From contig JAFEFN010000013.1 of the NCBI GenBank assembly GCA_018240525.1, forward strand, positions 930,001 through 994,000: a DNA stretch of 64,000 nucleotides, written 5' to 3'. Each line of letters opens with the position of its first letter. Position 1 is the stretch's first letter. A model generated the notes under the pieces. It was not told the DNA's origin. It saw only the letters and a list, made by a program, of their open reading frames with translations, and searched no databases. This stretch comes from Pseudomonadota bacterium (GTDB lineage Bacteria; Pseudomonadota; Gammaproteobacteria; Steroidobacterales; Steroidobacteraceae). Made by a program: the position numbers and the translations under genes. Of this stretch, positions 14,473-21,395 are shown one piece after another.

Positions 14473-14535
14473 GAGCGGGAGACGGGGCCGCGCCTTCGAT
14501 CCCCCTCGGGCGCAGGCCTCGTCTCCTCTCCGCTC
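14473..14535 (+). repeat. tandem hairpin A with C-rich apex
   Basis: The arms pair as 6 bp (GAGCGG/CCGCTC), then 11 bp after a 4-base bulge, then 5 bp (GCGCC/GGCGC). They close the apical sequence TTCGATCCCCCTCG. The same 14-base apex recurs in hairpin B. No U-run follows, so a plain terminator is unlikely. The biological strand is uncertain; on the minus strand the loop would read GGGGGA. Confidence 0.65.
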
Positions 14536-14580
14536 GGCGCACGAGGCGGCCAGTCCACGGAAGGACTTCCGCGCCTGAAT

Positions 14581-14650
14581 GACCGGGGTGGGAGACGGGG
14601 CATCGCTTTCGATCCCCCTCGAGCCTTTGGCCCGTCTCCCGCCCCGGCTC
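14581..14650 (+). repeat. tandem hairpin B with the same C-rich apex
   Basis: A 17-bp stem (14583-14599 with 14631-14647, one G-U pair) encloses TCGA-TCCCCC-TCGA. The upstream flank (GAATGAnCGG), the stem core (GGGAGACGGGG) and the apex (TTCGATCCCCCTCG) all recur in hairpin A, about 108 bases away. The two are therefore diverged copies of one element. REP-type palindromes or RNA-domain duplication would both explain this. Confidence 0.65.
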
Positions 14651-14691
14651 ACCGCGACTGACGGTGGCGCGGCGGAGCCTTCGCGGGGCCC

Positions 14692-14733
14692 AAAAAAATG
14701 CGCCGCGAGGCGGGGGAAATCGCATCGCGGCGC
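14692..14733 (-). terminator. intrinsic terminator of the sigma-54-driven RNA
   Basis: On the minus strand a perfect 9-bp stem GCGCCGCGA/TCGCGGCGC encloses a 16-base loop and is followed by A then T7 (14698-14692). The T-run exists only for minus-strand transcription. It lies about 194 bases beyond the stop of the SPOR lipoprotein gene, so it could also end that message. Confidence 0.85.
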
Positions 14734-14768
14734 GCAGGAGCGAACACGGGGAAGTTGTTCGCAACTGA
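14692..14768 (-). ncRNA. candidate sigma-54-dependent small RNA with C-rich loops
   Basis: The predicted 77-nucleotide transcript starts near 14768, 12 bases after the GC of a consensus sigma-54 promoter, and ends in the T7 run. It folds into two hairpins. The first has a 7-bp stem, GCGAACA/TGTTCGC (14762-14740), with loop ACTTCCCCG. The second is the terminator, whose loop contains TTTCCCCCG. The linker contains TCCT. All three single-stranded segments could pair with G-rich Shine-Dalgarno regions. C-rich loops of this kind are known in Xanthomonas sX13, and sigma-54-driven sRNAs are known as Qrr, CrcZ and GlmY/Z. I recognise no Rfam family. Existence and role are inference from promoter plus terminator. 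Confidence 0.65.
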
Positions 14769-14777
14769 GCTAGTACA

Positions 14778-14795
14778 AAGCAAGGCCTGTGCCAG
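14778..14795 (-). promoter_or_regulatory. consensus sigma-54 (RpoN) promoter
   Basis: The minus strand reads CTGGCACAGGCCTTGCTT. TGGCAC and TTGC are spaced exactly as in the -24/-12 consensus (YTGGCACRnnnnTTGC), with GG at 14793-14792 and GC at 14781-14780. It is intergenic and points at a short structured transcript rather than a protein gene. Open-complex formation needs an enhancer-binding ATPase. The NtrX-like regulator in this window lacks the required motif. Confidence 0.8.
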
Positions 14796-14848
14796 CCGCA
14801 GAGGCTAATGAAAACAGCAAGTTAGATGGCCTCCCGGCCGCAGGGCAC

Positions 14849-14865
14849 GTGACCGGAATTGTCAC
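14849..14865. promoter_or_regulatory. inverted repeat upstream of the sigma-54 promoter
   Basis: GTGAC-N7-GTCAC lies about 60 bp upstream of the -24 element, a normal distance for a bacterial enhancer site. The matching activator is unknown. Half-sites of five bases can occur by chance in GC-rich DNA. Confidence 0.35.
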
Positions 14866-14926
14866 TTTGGGACCTTGGGCACACGAGGGTGCCGCTACGG
14901 GCCTGGGCGCAGGCGGCGCGGCCCGG

Positions 14927-15727
14927 TCAGCGCGGCAGGACCGGCACGCAGGCCTGCGCCTGCTCCTTCAGTGAATCGCACAGCGCACGCGCCTCGGCTT
15001 CGCCGGCGGTCGGTGTCTGCAGGCGGTACAGGGCGCCGGAGCTGGTGCTGGCGATGACGATGCGCGGGGACTTGCCCTGCAGCTGCGCGGCGAAGCGGCC
15101 CTGCAGGCGCTCCCACTCGCGGCCCGCGCTGGCCTGGCTGCCGAAGGCGCCGAGCTGGATCCCGTAGCCGCCGCCGACGCGGGTGGTGGCGATCGCGCGC
15201 GTCTCCTCGCTGGCCGGCGCCGGCTGCGCCTCATCTTCCCGCCGCGCGGCCAGGACTGCAGCTGCGGCAGGCACCGCCTCCTGCGCAGGGGCGGGCGTTG
15301 CGGCGGTGGCGGCCGGCGCGGCGGTGCCGGTGGCCAGCTGCAGCGCGCGCACGCCCACGCGGGCGGCCGACACCGGACCCTCGCGCGGCGCGTGCGGGGC
15401 GGAGCCGAGCGAAAATCCCTCGATGCGGATGCGCGCTTCCTCGGTCCATTTGCCGTGCGGATGCTCGGCGAGGAACCTGCGGTAGGCGTCCACCGTGCCG
15501 ATGCCGTCGGCGCGCTGCCACTCGCGGTCCTCGTCCAGCTGCGCGATGCGGGCCTGGGCCTGCCGGGCCAGCTCGCTGTCGGCGTGCTGCTCGAGGAAGT
15601 GGCGGTACGCCTCGGCGGTGTCGGCGGACTCGGCGGAATGCCAGTCCTGCTGCTCGCGGCTGCACCCGGCGGCCAGGGCCGTCAGCAGCGCGATAAGCAT
15701 CACCCGGGGTGCCCAGACTGTGATCAT
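14927..15727 (-). CDS. SPOR-domain lipoprotein
   Basis: 266 residues from ATG at 15727. The first 22 residues form a lipoprotein signal (MLIALLTALAAGC), so the mature protein starts at that Cys. Two repeats follow, AEAYRHFLEQHADSELARQAQARI and VDAYRRFLAEHPHGKWTEEARIRI (about residues 38-100), TPR-like outer-membrane lipoprotein units. A long Ala/Pro linker leads to a C-terminal SPOR domain (about 190-266, GGYGIQLGAFGSQASAGREWERL) that binds denuded septal peptidoglycan. A role at the division site or in envelope maintenance is likely. It is divergent from the bactofilin gene, which also fits cell-shape work. Confidence 0.85.
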   Translation of the reverse strand: MITVWAPRVMLIALLTALAAGCSREQQDWHSAESADTAEAYRHFLEQHADSELARQAQARIAQLDEDREWQRADGIGTVDAYRRFLAEHPHGKWTEEARIRIEGFSLGSAPHAPREGPVSAARVGVRALQLATGTAAPAATAATPAPAQEAVPAAAAVLAARREDEAQPAPASEETRAIATTRVGGGYGIQLGAFGSQASAGREWERLQGRFAAQLQGKSPRIVIASTSSGALYRLQTPTAGEAEARALCDSLKEQAQACVPVLPR

Positions 15728-15789
15728 GGTCGGCCTTTTACGGCTCTTTGGACACGTATTATGACTGGGCAGTTCCCCTGGAGCACCGG

Positions 15790-16182
15790 ATGAATGACAA
15801 GCGGCGGCTGATCGACCAGATCGGCGATTCACCGACCTTTGTCGCCGAGGGCGTCCGCCTGACGGGCGACCTGGAGACCCCCGGCCCGCTGGTGGTGTGC
15901 GGCACCCTGCGCGGGGATGGCCGTGTCGGGGGCACCCTGCACATGTCCGTCACGGCCCAGTGGGAGGGGGAGATCCACGCCGCGGCCGCCGTGATCGCCG
16001 GCCGGATCACCGGGCGGCTGGTCATCGAGGGCAAGCTGGAGGTGGCCGCCACCGCCGTGATCCGCGCCGACATCGACGCCCGCAACATCGCGGTCGCCAA
16101 GGGCGCCGTCATCGACGGCGTCGTCACCGTCACCAGCGGCCAGCCGGTCGTGCAGTTCGAGGAAAAGCGGCACGCGAAGTAA
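15790..16182 (+). CDS. bactofilin (polymer-forming cytoskeletal protein)
   Basis: 130 residues from ATG at 15790, preceded by GGAG at 7-8 bases. The central part is a right-handed beta-helix of short repeats (GPLVVCGTLRGDGRVGGTLHMS, then AAAAVIAGRITGRLVIEGKL), the DUF583 signature, with short charged ends. Bactofilins polymerise without nucleotide at the inner membrane face and position cell-wall enzymes. A TATTAT -10-like box at 15757-15762 could drive the gene. The divergent neighbour is a SPOR lipoprotein, so the pair may act together in envelope shape. Confidence 0.9.
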   Translation: MNDKRRLIDQIGDSPTFVAEGVRLTGDLETPGPLVVCGTLRGDGRVGGTLHMSVTAQWEGEIHAAAAVIAGRITGRLVIEGKLEVAATAVIRADIDARNIAVAKGAVIDGVVTVTSGQPVVQFEEKRHAK

Positions 16183-16191
16183 CCCCGCGCT

Positions 16192-17271
16192 TCAGGTCGC
16201 GCTGGCGAGCCGCTCCTCGGCCACCGTGCCGGCCCCGAGCAGGCCGAGGATCCGCCGCTCGAGCCAGGTCGGCCCCGACAGGTGCTCGAAAAAACCGCAA
16301 TGACCGCCGTGGCGCGTGATGGTCAGCGTCAGCGCCGGCGGCCGCGCCAGCTGCTCCAGCCCGTTCGGCGGGATGATCGGGTCATCCAGCGAGGTGATGA
16401 TGTGCGAGGGCACCTCCAGGTCCGCCAGGCGCGTCCCGGTGATGGCATACCCGTTCAGGTAGTCCTCGAGCGAGGCGAAGTCGGTGTAGCGGCGCACCAG
16501 CTCGTCGGTCATGTGGGTGAGGTTGCGCTGGGCAAAGTCGCCGAAGTCGTAGTGCTCCGGCCACGCGGCCTGCTTCTTCACCAGCGAGCGCATCCACTTG
16601 CGCACGAAGTACGCCTCGTAGCCGGGGATGCTCTTCTGCAGCGCCCTGAGGGTGGCGACCGGGTCAAGCACCGGGGAGACGGCCACCACGCGCGCGATCT
16701 GCAGCTTGGCCGCGCGCGCCTGCGCGGCCACGCGCAGCCAGAAGTTGCCGCCGAGGGAGAATCCGGCCAGCTGCAGCGCGCGGTGCGGGAAGTGCTGCTG
16801 CAGCGATCGCACCGCCCCGATCACCTCCGGCAGCAGGCAGGAGTGGAACAGGCCGCGGTTCAGCTGGTGGGTCTCGCCGTGATCGCGCAGGTTCAGCCGC
16901 ACCACGTCGAAGCCGCGGGCGAAGAAGCGCTGCGCGAGCGAGAGGATGTACAGCGAGTCGGCGCTTCCCTCCCAGCCGTGCATGAGCACGACCGGCAGCC
17001 CGCCGCTGCGGGCGGGGCGCGAGACGAAGCACTGCAGGCGCACCCCGTCGCCACAGTCGAGCAGCACCTCGCGCGCGGCCGCGAGCAGCGGCTGCGCGCG
17101 CGCCAGCACGCGGCCGCGGCGCCAGGAGGTGCTGGAGAGGATCGACTGGACGTGATGGTTGCGCAGCCACCAGGGTGGCCGGAAGTCATCATCGGCGGTC
17201 GGCGCGAGCAGGCTTGAGTTCAACGCAGGCGGATTTCTATGCGGTTGTTGGCGCTTGCCGCGCGGTTCCAT
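16192..17271 (-). CDS. YheT-family alpha/beta hydrolase
   Basis: 359 residues from ATG at 17271, which overlaps the upstream gene by 52 bases. A TTG at 17223, inside that gene's stop codon, would give 343 residues. Family marks are FRPPWWLRNHHVQSIL near the N-terminus, PVVLMHGWEGSADS, the nucleophile elbow GFSLGGN, the acid in SLDDPIIPP and the final His in RHGGHCGFFE. YheT-type enzymes are cytoplasmic esterases of uncertain substrate, related to eukaryotic ABHD1/3 proteins. It is translationally linked to the membrane receiver-domain gene. Confidence 0.92.
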   Translation of the reverse strand: MEPRGKRQQPHRNPPALNSSLLAPTADDDFRPPWWLRNHHVQSILSSTSWRRGRVLARAQPLLAAAREVLLDCGDGVRLQCFVSRPARSGGLPVVLMHGWEGSADSLYILSLAQRFFARGFDVVRLNLRDHGETHQLNRGLFHSCLLPEVIGAVRSLQQHFPHRALQLAGFSLGGNFWLRVAAQARAAKLQIARVVAVSPVLDPVATLRALQKSIPGYEAYFVRKWMRSLVKKQAAWPEHYDFGDFAQRNLTHMTDELVRRYTDFASLEDYLNGYAITGTRLADLEVPSHIITSLDDPIIPPNGLEQLARPPALTLTITRHGGHCGFFEHLSGPTWLERRILGLLGAGTVAEERLASAT

Positions 17272-18482
17272 TCGCCCGCCGTCAGGTAAGTCCCCGGTGG
17301 CGGATAGGGCGCGACCAGGTTGGCAGGATCGCCCACCGAGGCCTCAACATCCAGTGCCCCGTGGGTGGAGCTGCGGATGTCACCGATCAGGTTGACCAGC
17401 GGCAACGGCACGCGCTGCATGGCCGTGAGCGCCTCGTCGGCCGGGTTGCCGACCACGTCGCAGCGCGCGTACGGCATCTCCTCGGGCGCCACGGAATAGC
17501 CCTCGGCGGCGCTGCCCACCATGCAGAAGCGCCCCGCGTAGGACTTGATCTCGACGAGGCCGGTGGTGCCCTGGCGCGCCAGGCGGTAGAGCAGCTTGCT
17601 GATGACCTCCAGGCGCGGGCCGCCGAAGGCATCCGCTCCGTAGGGCACCAGTGCACTGAGCAGCCGGGTCTCGACCGCGTGCGCGGGCGCGGTCGCGGCG
17701 GCGACCGGGAGCGCCGGCTGCGGCGCGCTCGCCGCCGGCGCGCTGCGCAGCTGCGCGAGCTGCACCCCCAGGGATTCCAGCGCCCGCTCGCTGCGCCACC
17801 ACAGCGCGGTGCTCGCCAGCGCCACGGCGAGGGCGAGGCCGGCGATCGCCCACGCCCAGGGGGTGGGCGGCGCCGGCGGCGGCAGCGGCTCGGCCGGCGG
17901 CGGCAGGGTCTCGCGCAGCGAGGCGCGCACCTCGGCGGTGATGCGGTCGGTCTGCGTGTCGACCACGGCGATGAGTGCGCGGCGCAGCTCCGCGAAGTGC
18001 TCGCGCAGGGTGCTGTCGGTGAGCGGGCGGGTGCCGGTGGGCGTGTGCTCGAAGGCCACGGCGGCGGGACCGACGGGCGTGAAGCTCGACTGCTCGGGGA
18101 TGCGGCGGTCGGGCACCAGGTGCAGCTGGTAGAGCACCTTGGAGACGTCGGCGGGCTTGATCTGCTTGGGCAGCACGCCCAGGGCGCCCAGGGCGCGCGC
18201 CTGCCCCAGGTAAAGCTCACCCTCCTGGGAGGTGTACATCATGATGGGGATGGTGGCGGTGCGCGGGTCGTTCTTGATCGCCTGCACCGCCTGCAGGCCA
18301 TCCATGCCCGGCATCTGGTGATCCATGAAGATCACGTCGGGCCGGTTGCTGCTGAGGTAGTCGATGGCCGCCTCGGCGGTCTCGGCAGAGTCGACGTCGA
18401 TCTCGAAGTCCTGCAGCACCCGGGCGAGGAACAGGCGCGCGGACTTCGAATCGTCCACGATCAACGCCCGCTTTGCGCCCAT
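17220..18482 (-). CDS. membrane-anchored response-regulator receiver protein
   Basis: 420 residues from ATG at 18482 (GGAG 6 bases upstream). Residues 4-120 are a complete receiver domain: acidic pair in LIVDDSKSA, phospho-acceptor Asp54 in IFMDHQMPGMDG, and Lys in VLPKQIKPAD. A linker with a Pro-rich stretch ending near 207 precedes one transmembrane helix (about 209-229, WAWAIAGLALAVALASTALWW). The last 190 residues should then be periplasmic and contain two Cys. No output domain such as HTH, GGDEF or kinase is present. Receivers fused to a periplasmic domain are uncommon. The C-terminal part recalls OmpA-like or envelope domains only vaguely. Function unknown. Confidence 0.75.
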   Translation of the reverse strand: MGAKRALIVDDSKSARLFLARVLQDFEIDVDSAETAEAAIDYLSSNRPDVIFMDHQMPGMDGLQAVQAIKNDPRTATIPIMMYTSQEGELYLGQARALGALGVLPKQIKPADVSKVLYQLHLVPDRRIPEQSSFTPVGPAAVAFEHTPTGTRPLTDSTLREHFAELRRALIAVVDTQTDRITAEVRASLRETLPPPAEPLPPPAPPTPWAWAIAGLALAVALASTALWWRSERALESLGVQLAQLRSAPAASAPQPALPVAAATAPAHAVETRLLSALVPYGADAFGGPRLEVISKLLYRLARQGTTGLVEIKSYAGRFCMVGSAAEGYSVAPEEMPYARCDVVGNPADEALTAMQRVPLPLVNLIGDIRSSTHGALDVEASVGDPANLVAPYPPPGTYLTAGEWNRAASANNRIEIRLR

Positions 18483-18575
18483 GTCCTGCTCCAGCACCCG
18501 CGCGCCCGAGACGCGCCGAAAGTGTAGCTCAGAACCCGAAGGATGCAGCGCTGTCGCGGAGTTACGACGGGTGTT

Positions 18576-19754
18576 TCAGGCCGCCACGCGCTGCGGCGGT
18601 GACACCGCGCACAGTTCGCCGTAGAGCCGCGCCAGGCGGTGCGCCATCACCGCCGAGGACCAGGTGCGGGCGTGGGCGCGACCGCGCGCGGCCATGCCCT
18701 CGCGCAGGCCGGGATCGCTCAGCACCCGTACCACCGCGGCCGCGAAGGTGCCGGCCTCCTCGGGCACCACCAGCGCGCCGCTGCCTTCGACCAGGATCGA
18801 GCGCGTGCCCAGCTCCGCGGTGGAGACCACCGGCGCGCCCTGCGCCATCGCCTCGAGCAGCACCAGGCCCTGGGTCTCCGTGCGCGAGGCAAACACGAAG
18901 GCGTCGGCGGCGGCATAACAGTCGAGCAACTCGCGGTCGCGCGGCAGGTACCCGGCGAAGTGCACGCTGCCGGCGAGCCCGAGGGAGGACACCCGGGCGC
19001 GCAGGCCCTCGCGCGCCGGGCCCTCGCCGGCGATGACCAGCACCGCCTCGGGGAGCTCGCGCAGCACGCGGGCGAGCACCTGCACCAGGAAGCCGATGTT
19101 CTTCTCGTGCGCCACGCGGCCGATGTAGGTCATGAGCGGGCGGCGCGGCGCGATGCCCGCCCTGCGACGGAAGGCGGCACCGTCCCCGGCACGGAAGCGG
19201 TCGGCCGCCAGCCCGGTGGGCAACACGTGGATGGGGGTGCGCACCCCGTAGGCCTCGAGGACCACGCGCATCGGCTCCGACGGGGCGATGAGTGCCTGCA
19301 CCTGCGCGCACTGCGCGCGCGTGAAATGCCGCGCGATGAAGCGCCCCGCGCTCCGGGGCAGCACCGGCAGGTAATGGTGCAGGTACTCCTCGAAGAAGGT
19401 GTGGTAGGTGGCGATGCAGGGGATGCCGGCGCGGCGCGCGAAGCGCACGCCCGCATAGTGGGCGATGAACGGGGTGTGGACGTGCACCAGGTCGAACGCG
19501 CCGCGCGGCAGCCCAGCGAGCTCCCGCTGCAGCCTGCCCCAGGCCATGCGCCGGTCCTCCGGATCCCCGGGGACACCGGCCGCGGGCACCCGCAGCACCG
19601 GCAGGGCATCGGGGCTGTCCGGGCCGGCATAGCGCGGCGCCACCAAGAGCGTCTGCACGCCCGCCTCCGCCAGGTCCTGGCGGAAGGTGCGGATGGAGGT
19701 GGAGACGCCGTTGACGCGCGGGAAGTAGACGTCGGAGACGAACAGGACGCGCAC
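18576..19754 (-). CDS. glycosyltransferase family 4 (MgtA-like)
   Basis: 392 residues. It starts MRVLFVSDVYFPRVNGVSTS, the Gly-rich N-terminal loop of GT-B enzymes. It has DLVHVHTPFIAHYAG and ATYHTFFEEYLHHY in the acceptor domain, TYIGRVAHEKNIGFL at the domain junction, and the nucleotide-sugar EX7E motif in SRTETQGLVLLEAMAQG. This pattern matches mannosyl- or glucosyl-transferases that build glycolipids (MgtA, PimB-like). It is cytoplasmic or peripheral at the membrane. The PAP2 phosphatase gene just upstream suggests a shared lipid or polyprenyl context. Confidence 0.92.
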   Translation of the reverse strand: MRVLFVSDVYFPRVNGVSTSIRTFRQDLAEAGVQTLLVAPRYAGPDSPDALPVLRVPAAGVPGDPEDRRMAWGRLQRELAGLPRGAFDLVHVHTPFIAHYAGVRFARRAGIPCIATYHTFFEEYLHHYLPVLPRSAGRFIARHFTRAQCAQVQALIAPSEPMRVVLEAYGVRTPIHVLPTGLAADRFRAGDGAAFRRRAGIAPRRPLMTYIGRVAHEKNIGFLVQVLARVLRELPEAVLVIAGEGPAREGLRARVSSLGLAGSVHFAGYLPRDRELLDCYAAADAFVFASRTETQGLVLLEAMAQGAPVVSTAELGTRSILVEGSGALVVPEEAGTFAAAVVRVLSDPGLREGMAARGRAHARTWSSAVMAHRLARLYGELCAVSPPQRVAA

Positions 19755-19801
19755 GCGCTAGGGGTGGCGCCGCCGCCCGGGAACCGGAGGGGTCTGCATG
19801 C

Positions 19802-20341
19802 TCAGCCCAGCGCCAGCCCGGCGGCGGCGAGCGCCGCGCCCAGGCCGGCGCCGGCGAGCACGTCCGAGGGGTAGTGCAGGCCGAGCACCACGCGCGAGGC
19901 GGCGATCATCGCCGCGAGCGGCAGCAGCACCCACAGCAACTCCGGGAAGTGCGCTCCGGCCTGCCAGGTGAAGGACACCGCGTGCAGGGTGTGGCCGGAG
20001 GGGAAGCTGTAGCGATCCAGGGGCGCGCCCGCCCGGTCGATCGCCCGGTGCGTGATGAACGGACGCTCGCGCACGAAGATGCGCTTGAGCAGGGAATAAA
20101 GCAGTACGCCCACCGAGCCGGTGAGCGCCATCACCAGGACCGGGCGCAGCGCCGCGGCGCCATACAGCAGCGGCAGCAGCGCGAGCAGCACGTACCAGAT
20201 GATGCCGTCGCCCAGGCGGCTGGCCACCTGGAAGAGCCGCCGCGGCAGCGCCAGGGCGGCAGCGCGGTTGAGCGTGCGACACAGGCCGTACTCGGCCGCA
20301 TCCACGCGCGCCATGAAGGCATTGAGTCCCGTCGCTTTCAT
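19802..20341 (-). CDS. PAP2-family membrane phosphatase
   Basis: 179 residues with about five hydrophobic helices. All three phosphatase signatures are present: KRIFVRERP (K-x6-RP), PSGH and SRVVLGLHYPSD (SR-x5-H-x3-D). Such enzymes remove phosphate from phosphatidic acid, phosphatidylglycerophosphate or undecaprenyl pyrophosphate at the membrane. The substrate is undefined. It lies 47 bases ahead of the glycosyltransferase gene in the same direction and may share its transcript. Confidence 0.92.
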   Translation of the reverse strand: MKATGLNAFMARVDAAEYGLCRTLNRAAALALPRRLFQVASRLGDGIIWYVLLALLPLLYGAAALRPVLVMALTGSVGVLLYSLLKRIFVRERPFITHRAIDRAGAPLDRYSFPSGHTLHAVSFTWQAGAHFPELLWVLLPLAAMIAASRVVLGLHYPSDVLAGAGLGAALAAAGLALG

Positions 20342-20474
20342 GTGTCACCGCCTCCGGTGCGTGGACCGCTGTCCGTGACGCGCCCAGCCTGGGCTTGCCG
20401 CGCTGCAGCGCGATGACGGGCGTGTGAAACTTTCGTGGCGCCGGGGGTTTAGGCGGGACTGCGGCGGCTCCAGG

Positions 20475-21395
20475 TCACACCACGGCCGCGGCCGGCCTGG
20501 CCGGGGCCTCGCCGAGCCTTGCGAGCGTCGCGCGGGCGAGCTTCCGGGCCGAGTCGGCCCCGTGCTGGAAGTACAGCGACGGCTCGGCGAGCTCCAGCTC
20601 GAGCACGCAGGGTGCGTCCTGCGCCCCGCGGATGAGGTCGATGCGGGCGTACAGCAGGTCGCCGAAGGGAATGCCGGCGAGCACGCGCTCGCCCACGGCA
20701 CGCTCGTCGGCAGCCGGTGTCCGCGCGGTGATCTCCTCGGTCGCGAACAGGCCGGCCGTGGCACCGGCGCCCAGGGGCAGGAGCGCACCCTTGCGGAACG
20801 CATGGCTGAAGCTGCCGCCGATGTACACCAGCGCCGTCTCCCCGTACCGGTCGACGCCCGGCAGGTACGGCTGCATGAGGACGCTGCGCCCGGCGGCCAG
20901 CAGCGGGCGGATGTGGCCGAGGATCTCGCCGCGCGCATCGCGGTGGTGGCGGCGCGCATCGCGCGAGCCTGCGCCGACGGCCGGCTTCACCACCAGTTCG
21001 TGGCAGCCATGGCGCGCCAGCAACTCGTCCAGCCGCGCCGCCGGGTCCTGCCCCGGCTCGACGAACTCGCTCGGGACGATCGGCAGGCCGGCGCGCTCGA
21101 GATCGAGCAGGTAGTGCTTGTCGCAGTTCCAGCGCACCACCGCGGGCGGATTGAGCAGGCGGGTCAGCGCCGCGGTGCGCTCCACCCAGGCGAGGAACTC
21201 GCCGATGCGCTCGGTGTAGTCCCAGGCCGAGCGCAGCAGCACTACGTCGAAACCTCCCCAGTCCACCTGCGGGTCGTCCCACACGGCCACCTCAGCGTGC
21301 GCGCCCTGGACAGCGAAGGCGGCCACCAGGGGCGGCAGGTCCTCGTCCAGGTCGCGCGCCCCGCGCGCCGTGACCAGCGCGATGCGTGCGCTCAT
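20475..21395 (-). CDS. ATP-grasp domain protein (RimK/glutathione-synthetase-like)
   Basis: 306 residues. The start is ATG at 21395, which overlaps the upstream permease stop as ATGA. The N-terminal pre-ATP-grasp part includes VDWGGFDVVLLRSAWDYTERI, and ATP-binding elements include RWNCDKHYLLDLE, ELVVKPAVGAGSRDARR, VLMQPYLPGV and the metal site LELELAEPSLYF. These resemble a family of uncharacterised RimK-type ligases that join a carboxylate to an amine using ATP. Translational coupling to an ABC exporter suggests the product may be exported, or that the enzyme modifies the exporter's cargo. That link is inference. Confidence 0.85.
   Translation of the reverse strand: MSARIALVTARGARDLDEDLPPLVAAFAVQGAHAEVAVWDDPQVDWGGFDVVLLRSAWDYTERIGEFLAWVERTAALTRLLNPPAVVRWNCDKHYLLDLERAGLPIVPSEFVEPGQDPAARLDELLARHGCHELVVKPAVGAGSRDARRHHRDARGEILGHIRPLLAAGRSVLMQPYLPGVDRYGETALVYIGGSFSHAFRKGALLPLGAGATAGLFATEEITARTPAADERAVGERVLAGIPFGDLLYARIDLIRGAQDAPCVLELELAEPSLYFQHGADSARKLARATLARLGEAPARPAAAVV

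Larger units (their letters stand above)
14287..14926. other. 640-base gene-free interval rich in RNA-like structure
   Basis: This interval lies between two convergent genes, so neither gene needs a promoter here. Even so it holds a sigma-70-like promoter (+), a 20-codon ORF (+), two long related hairpins, a consensus sigma-54 promoter (-) and a T-run terminator (-). No protein longer than about 60 residues with normal codon periodicity was recognised. Each part is listed separately. Confidence 0.75.

Noticed and set aside
14606-14622. tRNA T-arm-like sequence TTCGATCCCC
   Set aside because: No acceptor, D or anticodon arms can be drawn around it; the match is confined to the loop of hairpin B.
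14470-14650. Hairpins A and B as plain intrinsic terminators of the LysR gene
   Set aside because: The stems are long but no U-run follows either one, and they lie 190-365 bases beyond the stop. Two copies with an identical apex suggest another role.
14778-14795. NtrX (59355-60722) as activator of the sigma-54 promoter
   Set aside because: The protein lacks the GAFTGA loop and intact Walker residues, so it cannot drive open-complex formation with sigma-54.
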